From: Streptomyces sp. NBC_01341
Lineage (GTDB): Bacteria; Actinomycetota; Actinomycetes; Streptomycetales; Streptomycetaceae
Direction: 5' to 3'
Assembly: GCF_035946055.1 (NCBI RefSeq)
Contig: NZ_CP108364.1
Location: 2,542,001 to 2,606,000, forward strand
Length of the DNA stretch: 64,000 nt
Part shown: positions 19,150-27,529 of the stretch, piece after piece
How positions within the stretch are numbered: position 1 is the stretch's first letter
Layout of the letters: each line of letters starts with the position of its first letter
Program-made: the position numbers and the translations under genes
The notes under the pieces: model-generated
Seen by the model: the letters and a program-made list of their open reading frames with translations, nothing else
What the model was told of the DNA's origin: nothing
The model's database searches: none

Positions 19150-20295
19150 GTGGCACGCGGGTTCACGCGGACCCTCTGCACCGCGGCGCTGGCCGCCCTC
19201 TTCGCGGCCTCCCCCGCGGTCGCGGAACCCGCGGGACCGGAGCCCGCTCCCGCCCCGGCCGCAGGCGCACCGCAGGGCGTCGCCGGACTTCTCAGGCAGC
19301 TGCAGACGCTCTATCAGGGCGCGGAGGAGGCCGGCGAGCTCTACACCGGCACCTCCGAAGAGCTCAGGAAGCGCACCGCCGAGGCGGCGAAGCTGGACGG
19401 CCGGCTCGCCGCGGCACGCAGCGCGCTGGACTCGGGACGCCGCGAGGCGGGCCGGATCGCGCGCGACCAGTACCAGGGAGACACCGGCTTCTCCGTGTAC
19501 CTGCGGCTGCTGCTCGCCGACGACCCGGCGCACGCCCTGGAACAGAGCCACGTCATCGAGCGCGTCCAGGCAGGACGGGCCGCCGCGGTCGACCGGCTGA
19601 CCGGGGCGGAGAAGCGCGCCGAGGCGCTCGCGGCCAGGTCACGCGCGCTCCGCGACCGGCAGAGGGTGCTGGTCGCACGGCAGAAGCAGCAGCACGACAC
19701 CGTACGGTCCCGGCTGAACGGAATCGAGGCGGTGCTCGCCTCGCTGTCGGAGGAACAGCTCGCCGCGCTGGAGGCGCTGGAGCGCAAGAACATCGACAAG
19801 GCCCAGGACGCACTGACCGCGTCGGGGGCACTCAGTTCGGTACGCGCGCCGACCGGGGAGGGCGGGGAGGCCGTCCGGTACGCCGTCGAGCAGATCGGCA
19901 AGCCGTACGTCTGGGGCGCCGAGGGGCCGGATTCGTACGACTGCTCCGGGCTGACCTCGCAGGCGTGGTCGGCGGCGGGGCGGGAGATCCCGCGTACCTC
20001 GCAGGAGCAGTGGCGGCAGCTGCCGAGGGTGCCGGTCTCCTCGCTGCGCCCCGGCGACCTGGTGGTCTACTTCCCGAAGGCCACGCACGTCGCGCTGTAC
20101 ATCGGCGACGGCCTGGTGGTGCAGGCACCCAGACCGGGCGCCACGGTGAAGGTCTCGCCCCTCGCGTCGAACCCCCTGCTGGGAGCGGTCCGCCCGGACC
20201 CGGACAGCTCGCCGCTGAGCACCTACACACGGCCGGAACTGCCGGCCGACGCCACAGCGGGCGCGGACGCCGGGTACGACGCGCCGGAGGCCTGA
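19150..20295 (+). CDS. Secreted NlpC/P60 family peptidoglycan hydrolase
   Basis: The protein has 381 residues with a GTG start behind GGAGGTGAT. A signal peptide is visible (RTLCTAALAALFAASPAVA). Residues 45-225 are a charged coiled coil, as in RipA/CwlO-type hydrolases. The C-terminal NlpC/P60 domain has the catalytic Cys in YDCSGLTSQAW and His in ATHVALYIGDG, with the usual GKPYVWGAEGP lead-in. It should cut the D-Glu to diamino acid bond in the wall peptide outside the cell; the coiled coil probably mediates activation or localisation. It is preceded by a 160-bp gap that likely holds its own promoter. Confidence 0.93.
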   Translation: MARGFTRTLCTAALAALFAASPAVAEPAGPEPAPAPAAGAPQGVAGLLRQLQTLYQGAEEAGELYTGTSEELRKRTAEAAKLDGRLAAARSALDSGRREAGRIARDQYQGDTGFSVYLRLLLADDPAHALEQSHVIERVQAGRAAAVDRLTGAEKRAEALAARSRALRDRQRVLVARQKQQHDTVRSRLNGIEAVLASLSEEQLAALEALERKNIDKAQDALTASGALSSVRAPTGEGGEAVRYAVEQIGKPYVWGAEGPDSYDCSGLTSQAWSAAGREIPRTSQEQWRQLPRVPVSSLRPGDLVVYFPKATHVALYIGDGLVVQAPRPGATVKVSPLASNPLLGAVRPDPDSSPLSTYTRPELPADATAGADAGYDAPEA

Positions 20296-20526
20296 CAAGG
20301 GAGGGCGGGACACCGGACCGCACGTCCGTCGGTCCCTGAGGACGGCAGGTGCCGCCCCGGTCTCCGTGCGTGAAAGGGCGGGGAAAACGCCCGAAAGACT
20401 CCACGCGATACCCTTTGTCTTCCCGGCCGACCCACGGCGAATCGGCGCTTTGCCCCCTCGTCGTCCGGTTCTGCGGCCGTGGTGCGCGTCACAGGAACTT
20501 CCCTGCCGCGGCGGAGAGGTACCGGT

Positions 20527-21312
20527 GTGAGGGAACCAGAGAACGAGCTGCGCCCGCGGATACGGGCGGGCGAGCGCGACGCGTTCGCCGAGCTGTACGA
20601 GAAGTGCTCCGGCGCCGTCTACCGGCACGCGCTGTGGCTCACCGGCGACTGGGCTGCAGCCCAGGACATCATGTCCGAGACATTCCTGTCCGCGTGGCAG
20701 GCACGGGAGCGGGTGGATCCCGAAGGGGGCCCGCTCACCCCATGGCTCCTCGGGATCGCCACCCACAAAGCGGAGAACGCCCGGCGGCGCCTGCGACGCC
20801 GGGTCGCGTTCCTCGGCCGGCAGCGACAACCTCCCGTGGTCCCGGACTTCTCCGGCGACGTCGCCGGACGCGTCGACGACGCCCGCCGGCTCCAAGCCGT
20901 CCAGGGCGCGCTCGACCGGCTGCGGCGCCACGAGAGAGAAGTCCTGACCCTGTGCGTGTGGTCCGGGCTCGACTACCAGCAGACCGCCGACGTGCTCGGG
21001 ATCCCCGTCGGGACCGTGCGCTCACGCCTCTCGCGCGCCCGCGCCCGGCTCGCCGACGAAAAATCTCCGCTTCGGACGGAACCCGGCACCGGCCACGGAG
21101 AGATGACAGGAGAAGCCGCACTCGCGGCCCTGACCATGCGGGAGCTACCTCACCCGGGACACGAAGTACGGCGAGAGCGGGACCCTGTTGTCGAGCAACG
21201 CCGTGATCGAGCACGGGGTCGTCGACGAAGCGGGTGTCGAGCCCACGGACACGCAGCGTGTGACGGGACGTTCGCAGGCGAGCTGACAAGCCGGGTCCGT
21301 GGTTGTGCGTGA
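20527..21312 (+). CDS. ECF-type RNA polymerase sigma factor, 3' end probably altered by a deletion
   Basis: The GTG start follows GGAGAGG by seven bases. Region 2 is visible as ERDAFAELYEKCSGAVYRHAL and QDIMSETFLSAWQ, and region 4 as LRRHEREVLTLCVWSGLDYQQTADVLG with VGTVRSRLSRARARL. The recognisable sigma factor ends near residue 195 (GTGHGEMTGE). The remaining 65 residues in this frame are Arg-rich nonsense read across the remnant of another gene in frame +1. In related genomes such sigma genes are followed by a CU044_5270-type membrane protein. Here most of that gene is missing, so this sigma factor has lost its probable regulator and gained an artificial tail. DNA-binding regions look intact. 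Confidence 0.82.
   Translation: MREPENELRPRIRAGERDAFAELYEKCSGAVYRHALWLTGDWAAAQDIMSETFLSAWQARERVDPEGGPLTPWLLGIATHKAENARRRLRRRVAFLGRQRQPPVVPDFSGDVAGRVDDARRLQAVQGALDRLRRHEREVLTLCVWSGLDYQQTADVLGIPVGTVRSRLSRARARLADEKSPLRTEPGTGHGEMTGEAALAALTMRELPHPGHEVRRERDPVVEQRRDRARGRRRSGCRAHGHAACDGTFAGELTSRVRGCA
21143..21286 (+). pseudogene. C-terminal remnant of a CU044_5270-like protein
   Basis: In the frame one base off from the sigma factor, bases 21143-21286 read SYLTRDTKYGESGTLLSSNA, then VIEHGVVDEAGVEPTDTQR, ending at a TGA. This resembles the end of the CU044_5270-family proteins commonly encoded next to ECF sigma factors in Streptomyces. No start, no signal or membrane segment and no N-terminal half remain. 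The join lies near 21130-21145. Family assignment is from a short segment and from context. Confidence 0.6.
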
Positions 21313-21340
21313 GCTGTCCGAGGGCTGCTCACGGACAACC
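21301..21340. terminator. Bidirectional terminator between sigma factor and monooxygenase genes
   Basis: GGTTGTGCGTGAGC and GCTCACGGACAACC form a 14-bp stem with one mismatch around a 12-base loop, between convergent genes. Confidence 0.75.
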
Positions 21341-21371
21341 ACGGGCGAACGGCGCTCCGGGGTCGGATCTT

Positions 21372-22610
21372 CTACTGGGCCCCGGTGAGCGAGCCCAGGT
21401 ACGCGTTCGTCTTCTCCGGCTCGAAGAAGAAGTTGTCGAAGTCCGCCGGGTTGTCGAACCCGTTGGCGAACCGGTCTGCGGCGGGCTGGAGCTGACCGGC
21501 TGCGCCGATGAGGTTCAGCACGTGCTCCGGCGGCGGGCCGAGCATCGCGTTCGTCCACTTCACGACGTGCTGGGTGTTCTCCCAGTGCCGCGCGAAGGTG
21601 GCTTCCATGAACGCCTCGTCGAACTCGCGGTCGCCGTGTTCGAGGATCGAGTTCAGGTAGGAGTGCGCACACTTGGACGCCGTGTTCGAACCCTGCCCGG
21701 TGATCGGGTCGTTGGCGACGACCACGTCCCCCACCCCGAGGACCAGACCGCCGCCGGGCAGCCGCCCGACGGGCTTGCGCACGGTCGGGGCGTAACGGCC
21801 CGCCAGCGTGGCGTTGGCGTCGGTCAGCTCGACCTTGGTGGCGCGCGCGTACTCCCACGGGGTGAACTTCTCCATGAGCTCCAGCGTCTTGGCCAGGTGC
21901 TCCGCGGGGTCCTTGATGCCCCGGAAGGCGTCCAGCGGACCGCCGGGGATGCCCTCCCAGAACAGGATGTCCGCACGGCCCGACGTGGTCAGGGTCGGCA
22001 TGACGAACAGCTCGCCGACACCCGGGACCAGGTTGCAGCGGACCGCCTCGAAGTCCGGGTGCTCCGGGCGCGGGCCCATTCCGTGGACGTACGCGACGGC
22101 CAGCGCGCGCTGGGGGGCGTCGTACGGCGAACGGGAGGCGTCCCGGCCGAACATGGAGACCAGCTCGCCCTTCCCGGCCGAGACCATCACCAGGTCGTAC
22201 GTGCGGGAGAAGTAGTCCAGGTCGGACACGGCCGCGCCGTGGATCACGAGCTGACCACCGCGCTGGGCGAAGGTGTCCATCCAGCCGGCCATCTTCACGC
22301 GCTGGTCGACCGACTGCGCGTACCCGTCGAGCCTCCCCACCCAGTCGATGACGCGGGAGGAGTCGGGCCCGGCGACCGAGACGCCGAGGCCGTCGATCCG
22401 CGGGGCCTGCGACTCCCAGAAGTTGAGCTGGAGGTCGCGCTCGTGCTGGAGAGCCGTGTCGAACATGCACTGCGTCGACATGACGCGGCCGGACCGGATC
22501 TCGTCCGCCGTGCGGTTGGACATCAGGGTGACTTCGTAGCCGTTGGACTGCAGTCCGAGGGCCAGCTGGAGGCCGGACTGACCGGCTCCGACTATGAGTA
22601 TCTTCCGCAT
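21372..22610 (-). CDS. StyA-like FAD-dependent monooxygenase (styrene/indole monooxygenase family) at the end of a conservon
   Basis: This 412-residue protein begins MRKILIVGAGQSGLQLALGL, a Rossmann FAD-binding site (GAGQSG), and follows the StyA family to the end. A second flavin motif appears as GLVLGVGDVVVANDPITGQG. Known StyA proteins epoxidise styrene or indole using FADH2 from a separate reductase (StyB). No reductase is encoded nearby, so reduced flavin must come from elsewhere. The gene starts 37 bp after cvnD on the same strand with no terminator, which places it in the conservon operon. The substrate is unknown. Confidence 0.87.
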   Translation of the reverse strand: MRKILIVGAGQSGLQLALGLQSNGYEVTLMSNRTADEIRSGRVMSTQCMFDTALQHERDLQLNFWESQAPRIDGLGVSVAGPDSSRVIDWVGRLDGYAQSVDQRVKMAGWMDTFAQRGGQLVIHGAAVSDLDYFSRTYDLVMVSAGKGELVSMFGRDASRSPYDAPQRALAVAYVHGMGPRPEHPDFEAVRCNLVPGVGELFVMPTLTTSGRADILFWEGIPGGPLDAFRGIKDPAEHLAKTLELMEKFTPWEYARATKVELTDANATLAGRYAPTVRKPVGRLPGGGLVLGVGDVVVANDPITGQGSNTASKCAHSYLNSILEHGDREFDEAFMEATFARHWENTQHVVKWTNAMLGPPPEHVLNLIGAAGQLQPAADRFANGFDNPADFDNFFFEPEKTNAYLGSLTGAQ

Positions 22611-22647
22611 CGGGGTTCTCCGTTACGTGTACTGGGTGCGTTGACGG

Positions 22648-23298
22648 TTACGCGGGCGCGACGTCGAGTGCGTGGCCCACCAGGGCGAGCAGGGACTCGA
22701 CGACCGTGATCCTGTTACGCGCATCCATGATCACAACAGGTACGTGCGGCGGGACGGACAGGGCTTCCCTGACGTCTGCCTCCTCGAAACCCTCCGTGCC
22801 CTCGAAGTGGTTGACGGCGACGATGTACGGAAGGCCGCAGCTCTCGAAGTAGTCAAGGGCCGGGAAGCAGTCGGCGAGCCGCCGGGTGTCGGCCAGGACG
22901 ACCGCGCCGATCGCGCCGCGCACGAGGTCGTCCCACATGAACCAAAAACGCTGCTGACCGGGGGTGCCGAAGACGTACAGGACGAGGTCGTCGTCGAGGG
23001 TGAGACGGCCGAAGTCCATCGCCACGGTCGTCGTGACCTTGTCGGGCGTGGCCGTGAGGTCGTCGGTCTCCTCGCTGGCCTGTGTCATCAGCGCTTCGGT
23101 CTGCAGCGGGGTTATCTCGGAGACCGAGCTGACGAACGTCGTCTTGCCCACGCCGAAGCCGCCCGCGACCACGATCTTGGTGGCGATCGGCGCACGTGTG
23201 TGGTCGAGCTGCCAGTCCTGGACGGACTCGTCGGGCTGCTCGCGCGGGCCCGGCTGACGGGGGGTGAAGAGCGGCGCCTCAGAGACGGCGGAGTCCAT
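22648..23298 (-). CDS. cvnD: Conservon GTP/ATP-binding protein CvnD
   Basis: This 216-residue small GTPase-like protein starts MDSAVSEAPL inside the end of cvnC (20-base overlap). The P-loop is GGFGVGKTTFVSSVSEI, the switch II region is FGTPGQQRFWFMWDDLVRGA, and AVNHFEGTEG is the base-recognition strand. In S. coelicolor, CvnD proteins have been shown to bind and hydrolyse GTP and to associate with CvnA-C at the membrane. It is the output switch of this conservon and lies directly before the monooxygenase gene. Confidence 0.95.
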   Translation of the reverse strand: MDSAVSEAPLFTPRQPGPREQPDESVQDWQLDHTRAPIATKIVVAGGFGVGKTTFVSSVSEITPLQTEALMTQASEETDDLTATPDKVTTTVAMDFGRLTLDDDLVLYVFGTPGQQRFWFMWDDLVRGAIGAVVLADTRRLADCFPALDYFESCGLPYIVAVNHFEGTEGFEEADVREALSVPPHVPVVIMDARNRITVVESLLALVGHALDVAPA

Positions 23299-23692
23299 TG
23301 AGAACCCTTTCGAGCAGTGCGCGGTCGGGCTGACCGGCGCCGTGACCGGTCCCGTACACGCGGATCTTTCCCTGGTCGGCCAGGTCGCTGAGCAGCACCC
23401 GGACCACACCGAGCGGCATCTTCAGCAGGGCCGAGATCTCCGCGACCGTACGCATACGCCGGCAGAGTTCCACGATGGCGCGCAGCTCGGGCATGACCCG
23501 CGAGGCGAGATTGCCGTTCGTGAGCTCCCGGCGCTCCTCGGGTGCCTCGAGTGCGGCGACGAACGTCTCGACGAGCAGCACGTGGCCGAAGCGGGTGCGC
23601 CCACCGGTCAGGGAGTACGGGCGGACCCGTGCGGCCTTGCGGTCGGCGCCCCGGACGGGCAGTTTCCGTACGGGTTCAGCAGCTGACGTCAC
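23279..23692 (-). CDS. cvnC: Conservon DUF742 protein CvnC
   Basis: This 137-residue DUF742 protein has a winged-helix-like core. Typical text is VRPYSLTGGRT, LARFGHVLLVET and LKMPLGVVRVLLSDLADQGKIRV. CvnC proteins accompany CvnB and CvnD in every conservon and probably bridge sensor and GTPase. The start overlaps the stop of cvnB by 4 bases, and cvnD starts within its end, so the three are tightly coupled. Confidence 0.95.
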   Translation of the reverse strand: MTSAAEPVRKLPVRGADRKAARVRPYSLTGGRTRFGHVLLVETFVAALEAPEERRELTNGNLASRVMPELRAIVELCRRMRTVAEISALLKMPLGVVRVLLSDLADQGKIRVYGTGHGAGQPDRALLERVLNGLRRL

Positions 23693-24168
23693 TGGGTGCT
23701 CTCCATCGATTTGCGCAGCTCACTGCGGAGTTCGGGGGTGAGTACGTGTCCGGCGCGGCCGACGAAGAGCGCCATGTGGTAAGCGACGACGCTCATGTCG
23801 CAGTCGGGGGTGGCGTGCACACCGAGCAGGGAACCGTCGCTGATCGACATGACGAAGACGCTTCCCTCGTCCATCGCGACCATCGTCTGCTTGACGCCGC
23901 CGCCGTCCATCAGCTTCGCGGCGCCGATCGTGAGCGACCCGATGCCGGAGACGATGGTGGCGAGGTCGGCGCTGGAGCCCTTGGGGCCTCGGTGCCCGCC
24001 CGCCGCCTTGGCCGCCGCGAGTCCGGGGTCGGAGGAGAGCAGCATCAGCCCGTCGGACGAGACGACGGTGACCGAGTGGACCCCTGGCACCTCCTCCACG
24101 AGATTGCTCAGCAGCCAGTGAAGGTTACGGGCCTCGGAACTCAGCCCGAATGTGCTCGGCGCAGTCAA
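23689..24168 (-). CDS. cvnB: Conservon roadblock/LC7 protein CvnB
   Basis: This 159-residue roadblock/LC7 domain protein contains LHWLLSNLVEEVPGVHSVTVVSSDGL and the GGGVKQTMVAMDEGSVFVMSISDGSLLGV strand set. In bacteria and eukaryotes this fold regulates small GTPases, here CvnD. It overlaps cvnA and cvnC by 4 bases on either side. Confidence 0.95.
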   Translation of the reverse strand: MTAPSTFGLSSEARNLHWLLSNLVEEVPGVHSVTVVSSDGLMLLSSDPGLAAAKAAGGHRGPKGSSADLATIVSGIGSLTIGAAKLMDGGGVKQTMVAMDEGSVFVMSISDGSLLGVHATPDCDMSVVAYHMALFVGRAGHVLTPELRSELRKSMESTQ

Positions 24169-27100
24169 CTGCGTGCCTCCTCGACTGTGTCCCCCGTCTC
24201 ATCGATACGGCCGTCGGTACGGCCTTCCAGCTCATGGTGGTCGGTCTGCGGGCCGCCCTCGGCGATCTCGCTCTCCACGTCGCGCCGGCCGTCCTTGGCT
24301 CCCTGGTGGAATCCGCCGAGCCGGCGGCGCAGGGCTTCCCTGTCCAGGCCGCCCGGACGCGCAACGGGCGCGGCCGGTGCGGGCGCCGCGATTCTGGGCG
24401 TGCGCTTGGGGAGGCCCTTGTCGGTGAGACGCTCGGGAAAGGGTGCCGGGTCGGGCACCTCCTCGCCGAGCCCGGTCAGCGGCTGCCGGGGGCCGGGAAC
24501 GGCGTCGGCCACGGGCGTCGCGGCGGCGTCGGCGGCGCGCTCATGGCTGTCGGGCCCTATGGCGTACGGTCCCGGCGCGTCCTTCTGCACGGGGAGCCGG
24601 ACCTGCATCGTGGTCTCGGCCTCGGACTCCTCGCGAGCCGGGGCCTCCCGACCCGCATCGGGCACGGGCTCGGTGCCGGTCAGGAGCGCGGGACCGTCGG
24701 CCGACCGGACCGGTGCGGGCACCTCGGTGACGGCTTCGGCCGGGGCGGATGCCTCAGGGGCGGGTTCGGCAGGAGGTGCTTCGGTGACGGGACCGGCCGG
24801 GGGTGCCTCGGGGGCGGGTTCCGCCGGTGCGGACGCCTCGGCCGGCGGGGCCGCCGGTGCGGACGCCTCGGGGGCCGTCTCCGTGGGCGTCGGCTCGGTG
24901 ACCGTCGTGCGCAGGGTCTCCTCGGCGGCGGCGATCAGGGGATCGCCCTCCGGAGGGACGGAACGGGCGGGCAGCGCGTTCGAGTTGGCCTCGGCGACCG
25001 ACCCGGGAAGATTCAGCGTGGGCGCGTCGCCGGGCAGCTGGACCGGCGGCGGGGACGCGGTCGGCGGGGCCTTGGGCAGCAGGGCCTGCGGAAGCACCAC
25101 GACCGCTGTCACCCCGCTCCCCGTCTGCTCGCGCAACTGGACCCGCACACCGTGGCGGGCAGCAAGGAGCGACGTCACTTGAAGTCCCAGACCCGCCCCG
25201 TCCGCGGCCTGTTCACCGGCTTCGAAGGACGCCGGGTCCGCAAGCCTGGCATTGAGCTCGCTCATCCGGACCGCCGACATGCCGATGCCCTCGTCCTGGA
25301 CCGAGAGCATCACCTCCCCGGTCTCCAGCAGCCAGCCGGAGAGCTCGACATGGGAGTCGGGCGGCGAGAAGGACGTCGCGTTCTCCAGGAGTTCGGCGAC
25401 CAGGTGACTCAGGTCGTCGGCGGCGAAGCCGGCGATCTGGGCGTGCGGCGGCAGGGACTGGATGGTGACCCGCTCATACCGCTCGATCTCGCTGACCGCG
25501 GCGCGCAGTACGTCGACGAGCGGAATCGGGTTCACGTGGCCCTGGCCGTGATCGGCTCCCGCGAGGACCAGCATGTTCTCGCTGTGCCGGCGCATCACGG
25601 TCGCCATGTGGTCCAGCTTGAAGAGCGTGGCGAGGCGCTCCGGGTCCTGCTCCCGCTCCTCCATGCCCTCGATCACGCCGAGCTGACGCTCGACCAGGCC
25701 GAGGGTGCGCAGCGAGAGGTTCACGAAGGTGTGGTGGACCGTGTTCCGCAGCCGCTCCAGCTGGGAGCCGAGTTCCGCGACCTGCACCTGCAGTTCGGCA
25801 CGCTGGTGGGTGAGGGCCTCACGGCCGGCGACGAGTTCGCCGCGCTCGGCCTGGAGGCTCTCCAGCCGTCCGGTGACGTCGTGGTGCAGCCCGTGCAGCC
25901 TGCCGTGCAGGGCGTTGATGGACCGGACGACCTGGGCGAACTCGTCGTTGCGCCCGGTGTAGCGGACCGGTTCGGCGGTCTCCGGCTCGGCGGCGATGCG
26001 GCCGGCGCCGATGCGCAGGACGGCCAGCGGCTGGGTGAGGGTGCGGGCGACGGCGGTGGACACGCCCACGGCGATGAGCAGGCAGCCGCCGAGCAGGGCC
26101 AGGCGGAGTTCGAGCGCGGTGACGTCGTCGTCGCGCAGTGCCTCGAGTCGTTCGACCTGGGCCGTTCCCAGGGCGGACTCGACGCTGCGCATGCGGTCGA
26201 TCCGGGCGGAGAGGGCCGCCTCGACCTTCTCGGGGTCGGCCGACCGGTCCGCGTCCGACAGTTCGGGGCGGTCGGTGAAGCGGGTGAGGTACTTCTCCGC
26301 GCTGGTGACCTGGGAGCCCGTGACCGTGGAGGCGAGCCGGTCCCTGGCGGAAGGGCCGGCAGCCTGGTCGAAGTCGGCGAGGGAGGCGAGTTCACGCACC
26401 CGGGCCTGCTGGGCGGCGGCGCTCAGCTCGTCGCGCGTGCGGTCGTCCTCGCCGCCGCTCTCGTCCTGGTTCCGGACGGGCAGGCCGGTGAAGGGGTCGA
26501 TCTGCGGCTGCTGCGGCTCCGTGCCGGGCACCGCGAGTGCGGCCAGCAGGAGCCCCCGGGTCGCGGAGGCCTGCTCGACGGCTGCGCCCAGGGCGAGCGG
26601 GGCCCTGGTGGCGTCGGCGGCGCGCGGCGGGGTCTTCTCGGCGAGTTCGTCCGCGAGGTCGTGGAGCTTGGCCACGACCTCGGAGTACGCCTGGTAGGCC
26701 TCCGTCGCCGAACCCTTGCCCGTCAGCGCGGTGCGGCGCAGCGAGGGGATGCCGGAGAGGTCGCGGCGCAGGGCCGCAGGGGCGGTCTCCCGGATCTCGT
26801 CGACCTGCTGGTCGACTCGGGCCGCGAGGCTCGCCGTGTCGTCCTTGCCTGCCTCGTCGCGCCCTCCGGCGATGTGGGCGACGACACCGTCACGCTCGTC
26901 CGCGAGGGAGTGCGCGAGGGTGATGGCCTGCTGGTTCAGCGCGGCGAGCGTGACCAGCCGTTGGGACTCGTTGAGGTCGGAGGAGGCACCCAGGGCCGCA
27001 GGGGCGCCCGCAGCTATGACGGTGATCCCCACGACGGCAACACCGGCGACGAGCCGGTTGCGTACGCGTACGGTCCGCTTGGAGGCGCTCGCCGCCTGGG

Positions 27101-27170
27101 GCACGGCCCCGGACTCCTCGCGCGTGCCGTCCTTGCTCCGAGGCCGCTTCTTCTGCACCGGTGCTCGCAA
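24165..27170 (-). CDS. cvnA: Conservon sensor-kinase-like membrane protein CvnA
   Basis: The protein is about 1000 residues. A first membrane helix near residue 40 is followed by an extracytoplasmic sensor region of the nitrate/nitrite-sensor type (about 65-350), a second helix (about 360-380), a HAMP-like linker, and an ATPase domain. The N box is LVAELLENATSFSPPDS and the G box DEGIGMSAVRM; the helix with DHMATVMRRHSENMLVLAG takes the place of a standard H box. The final 350 residues are a Pro/Ala/Glu-rich disordered tail. The TTG start is weakly supported; a GTG four codons later is an alternative. It heads the five-gene operon and is divergent from the PP2C-like gene. Confidence 0.92.
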   Translation of the reverse strand: MRAPVQKKRPRSKDGTREESGAVPQAASASKRTVRVRNRLVAGVAVVGITVIAAGAPAALGASSDLNESQRLVTLAALNQQAITLAHSLADERDGVVAHIAGGRDEAGKDDTASLAARVDQQVDEIRETAPAALRRDLSGIPSLRRTALTGKGSATEAYQAYSEVVAKLHDLADELAEKTPPRAADATRAPLALGAAVEQASATRGLLLAALAVPGTEPQQPQIDPFTGLPVRNQDESGGEDDRTRDELSAAAQQARVRELASLADFDQAAGPSARDRLASTVTGSQVTSAEKYLTRFTDRPELSDADRSADPEKVEAALSARIDRMRSVESALGTAQVERLEALRDDDVTALELRLALLGGCLLIAVGVSTAVARTLTQPLAVLRIGAGRIAAEPETAEPVRYTGRNDEFAQVVRSINALHGRLHGLHHDVTGRLESLQAERGELVAGREALTHQRAELQVQVAELGSQLERLRNTVHHTFVNLSLRTLGLVERQLGVIEGMEEREQDPERLATLFKLDHMATVMRRHSENMLVLAGADHGQGHVNPIPLVDVLRAAVSEIERYERVTIQSLPPHAQIAGFAADDLSHLVAELLENATSFSPPDSHVELSGWLLETGEVMLSVQDEGIGMSAVRMSELNARLADPASFEAGEQAADGAGLGLQVTSLLAARHGVRVQLREQTGSGVTAVVVLPQALLPKAPPTASPPPVQLPGDAPTLNLPGSVAEANSNALPARSVPPEGDPLIAAAEETLRTTVTEPTPTETAPEASAPAAPPAEASAPAEPAPEAPPAGPVTEAPPAEPAPEASAPAEAVTEVPAPVRSADGPALLTGTEPVPDAGREAPAREESEAETTMQVRLPVQKDAPGPYAIGPDSHERAADAAATPVADAVPGPRQPLTGLGEEVPDPAPFPERLTDKGLPKRTPRIAAPAPAAPVARPGGLDREALRRRLGGFHQGAKDGRRDVESEIAEGGPQTDHHELEGRTDGRIDETGDTVEEARS

Positions 27171-27529
27171 TCTTGACTCGTCCGCCCTTGAAGCAGAGGT
27201 GACGCACGGTCACGTGTGTGGAACACCCCACCCTGGTGTGCGCCGTACGGCTTCCGACCATTCCAGCGTGTTTGGGAGGGGGCCGCGCATCAACCGCTCC
27301 GCCACTCGAACGAGTGAACATCACTCTGGAGTTGGCGAACAAGTCTCCCCACGGGCCGCCTCGGCCATGCGCGGGCTGCCGGGTGGAACTTCCGGCCCGG
27401 CTTTGGCAGGATGCCCGCCCGCATATGCGCAAGACATCCCGCCCGGTCGGTGTGACCCCTTTGACCTGCCGGTACGGCCCAACAGCACGATCGTGCAGGG
27501 TGCGTGAAGGCATCGTGCAGACTGGCCGG
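27171..27529. promoter_or_regulatory. Divergent intergenic region of conservon and PP2C-like gene
   Basis: This 359-bp gap is noticeably less GC-rich in places (for example around 27301-27345) and must carry the promoter of the conservon on the minus strand and of the PP2C-like gene on the plus strand. A small symmetric CGAACGAGTG/CACTCGAACG-like overlap sits near 27305-27315. I could not identify clear -10 and -35 boxes or an RNA gene. Confidence 0.4.

Noticed and set aside
24150..27176. Long plus-strand open frame of 1008 codons opposite cvnA
   Set aside because: It is the antisense shadow of the GC-rich cvnA gene; the sequence is Gly/Arg-rich without family motifs or a ribosome site.
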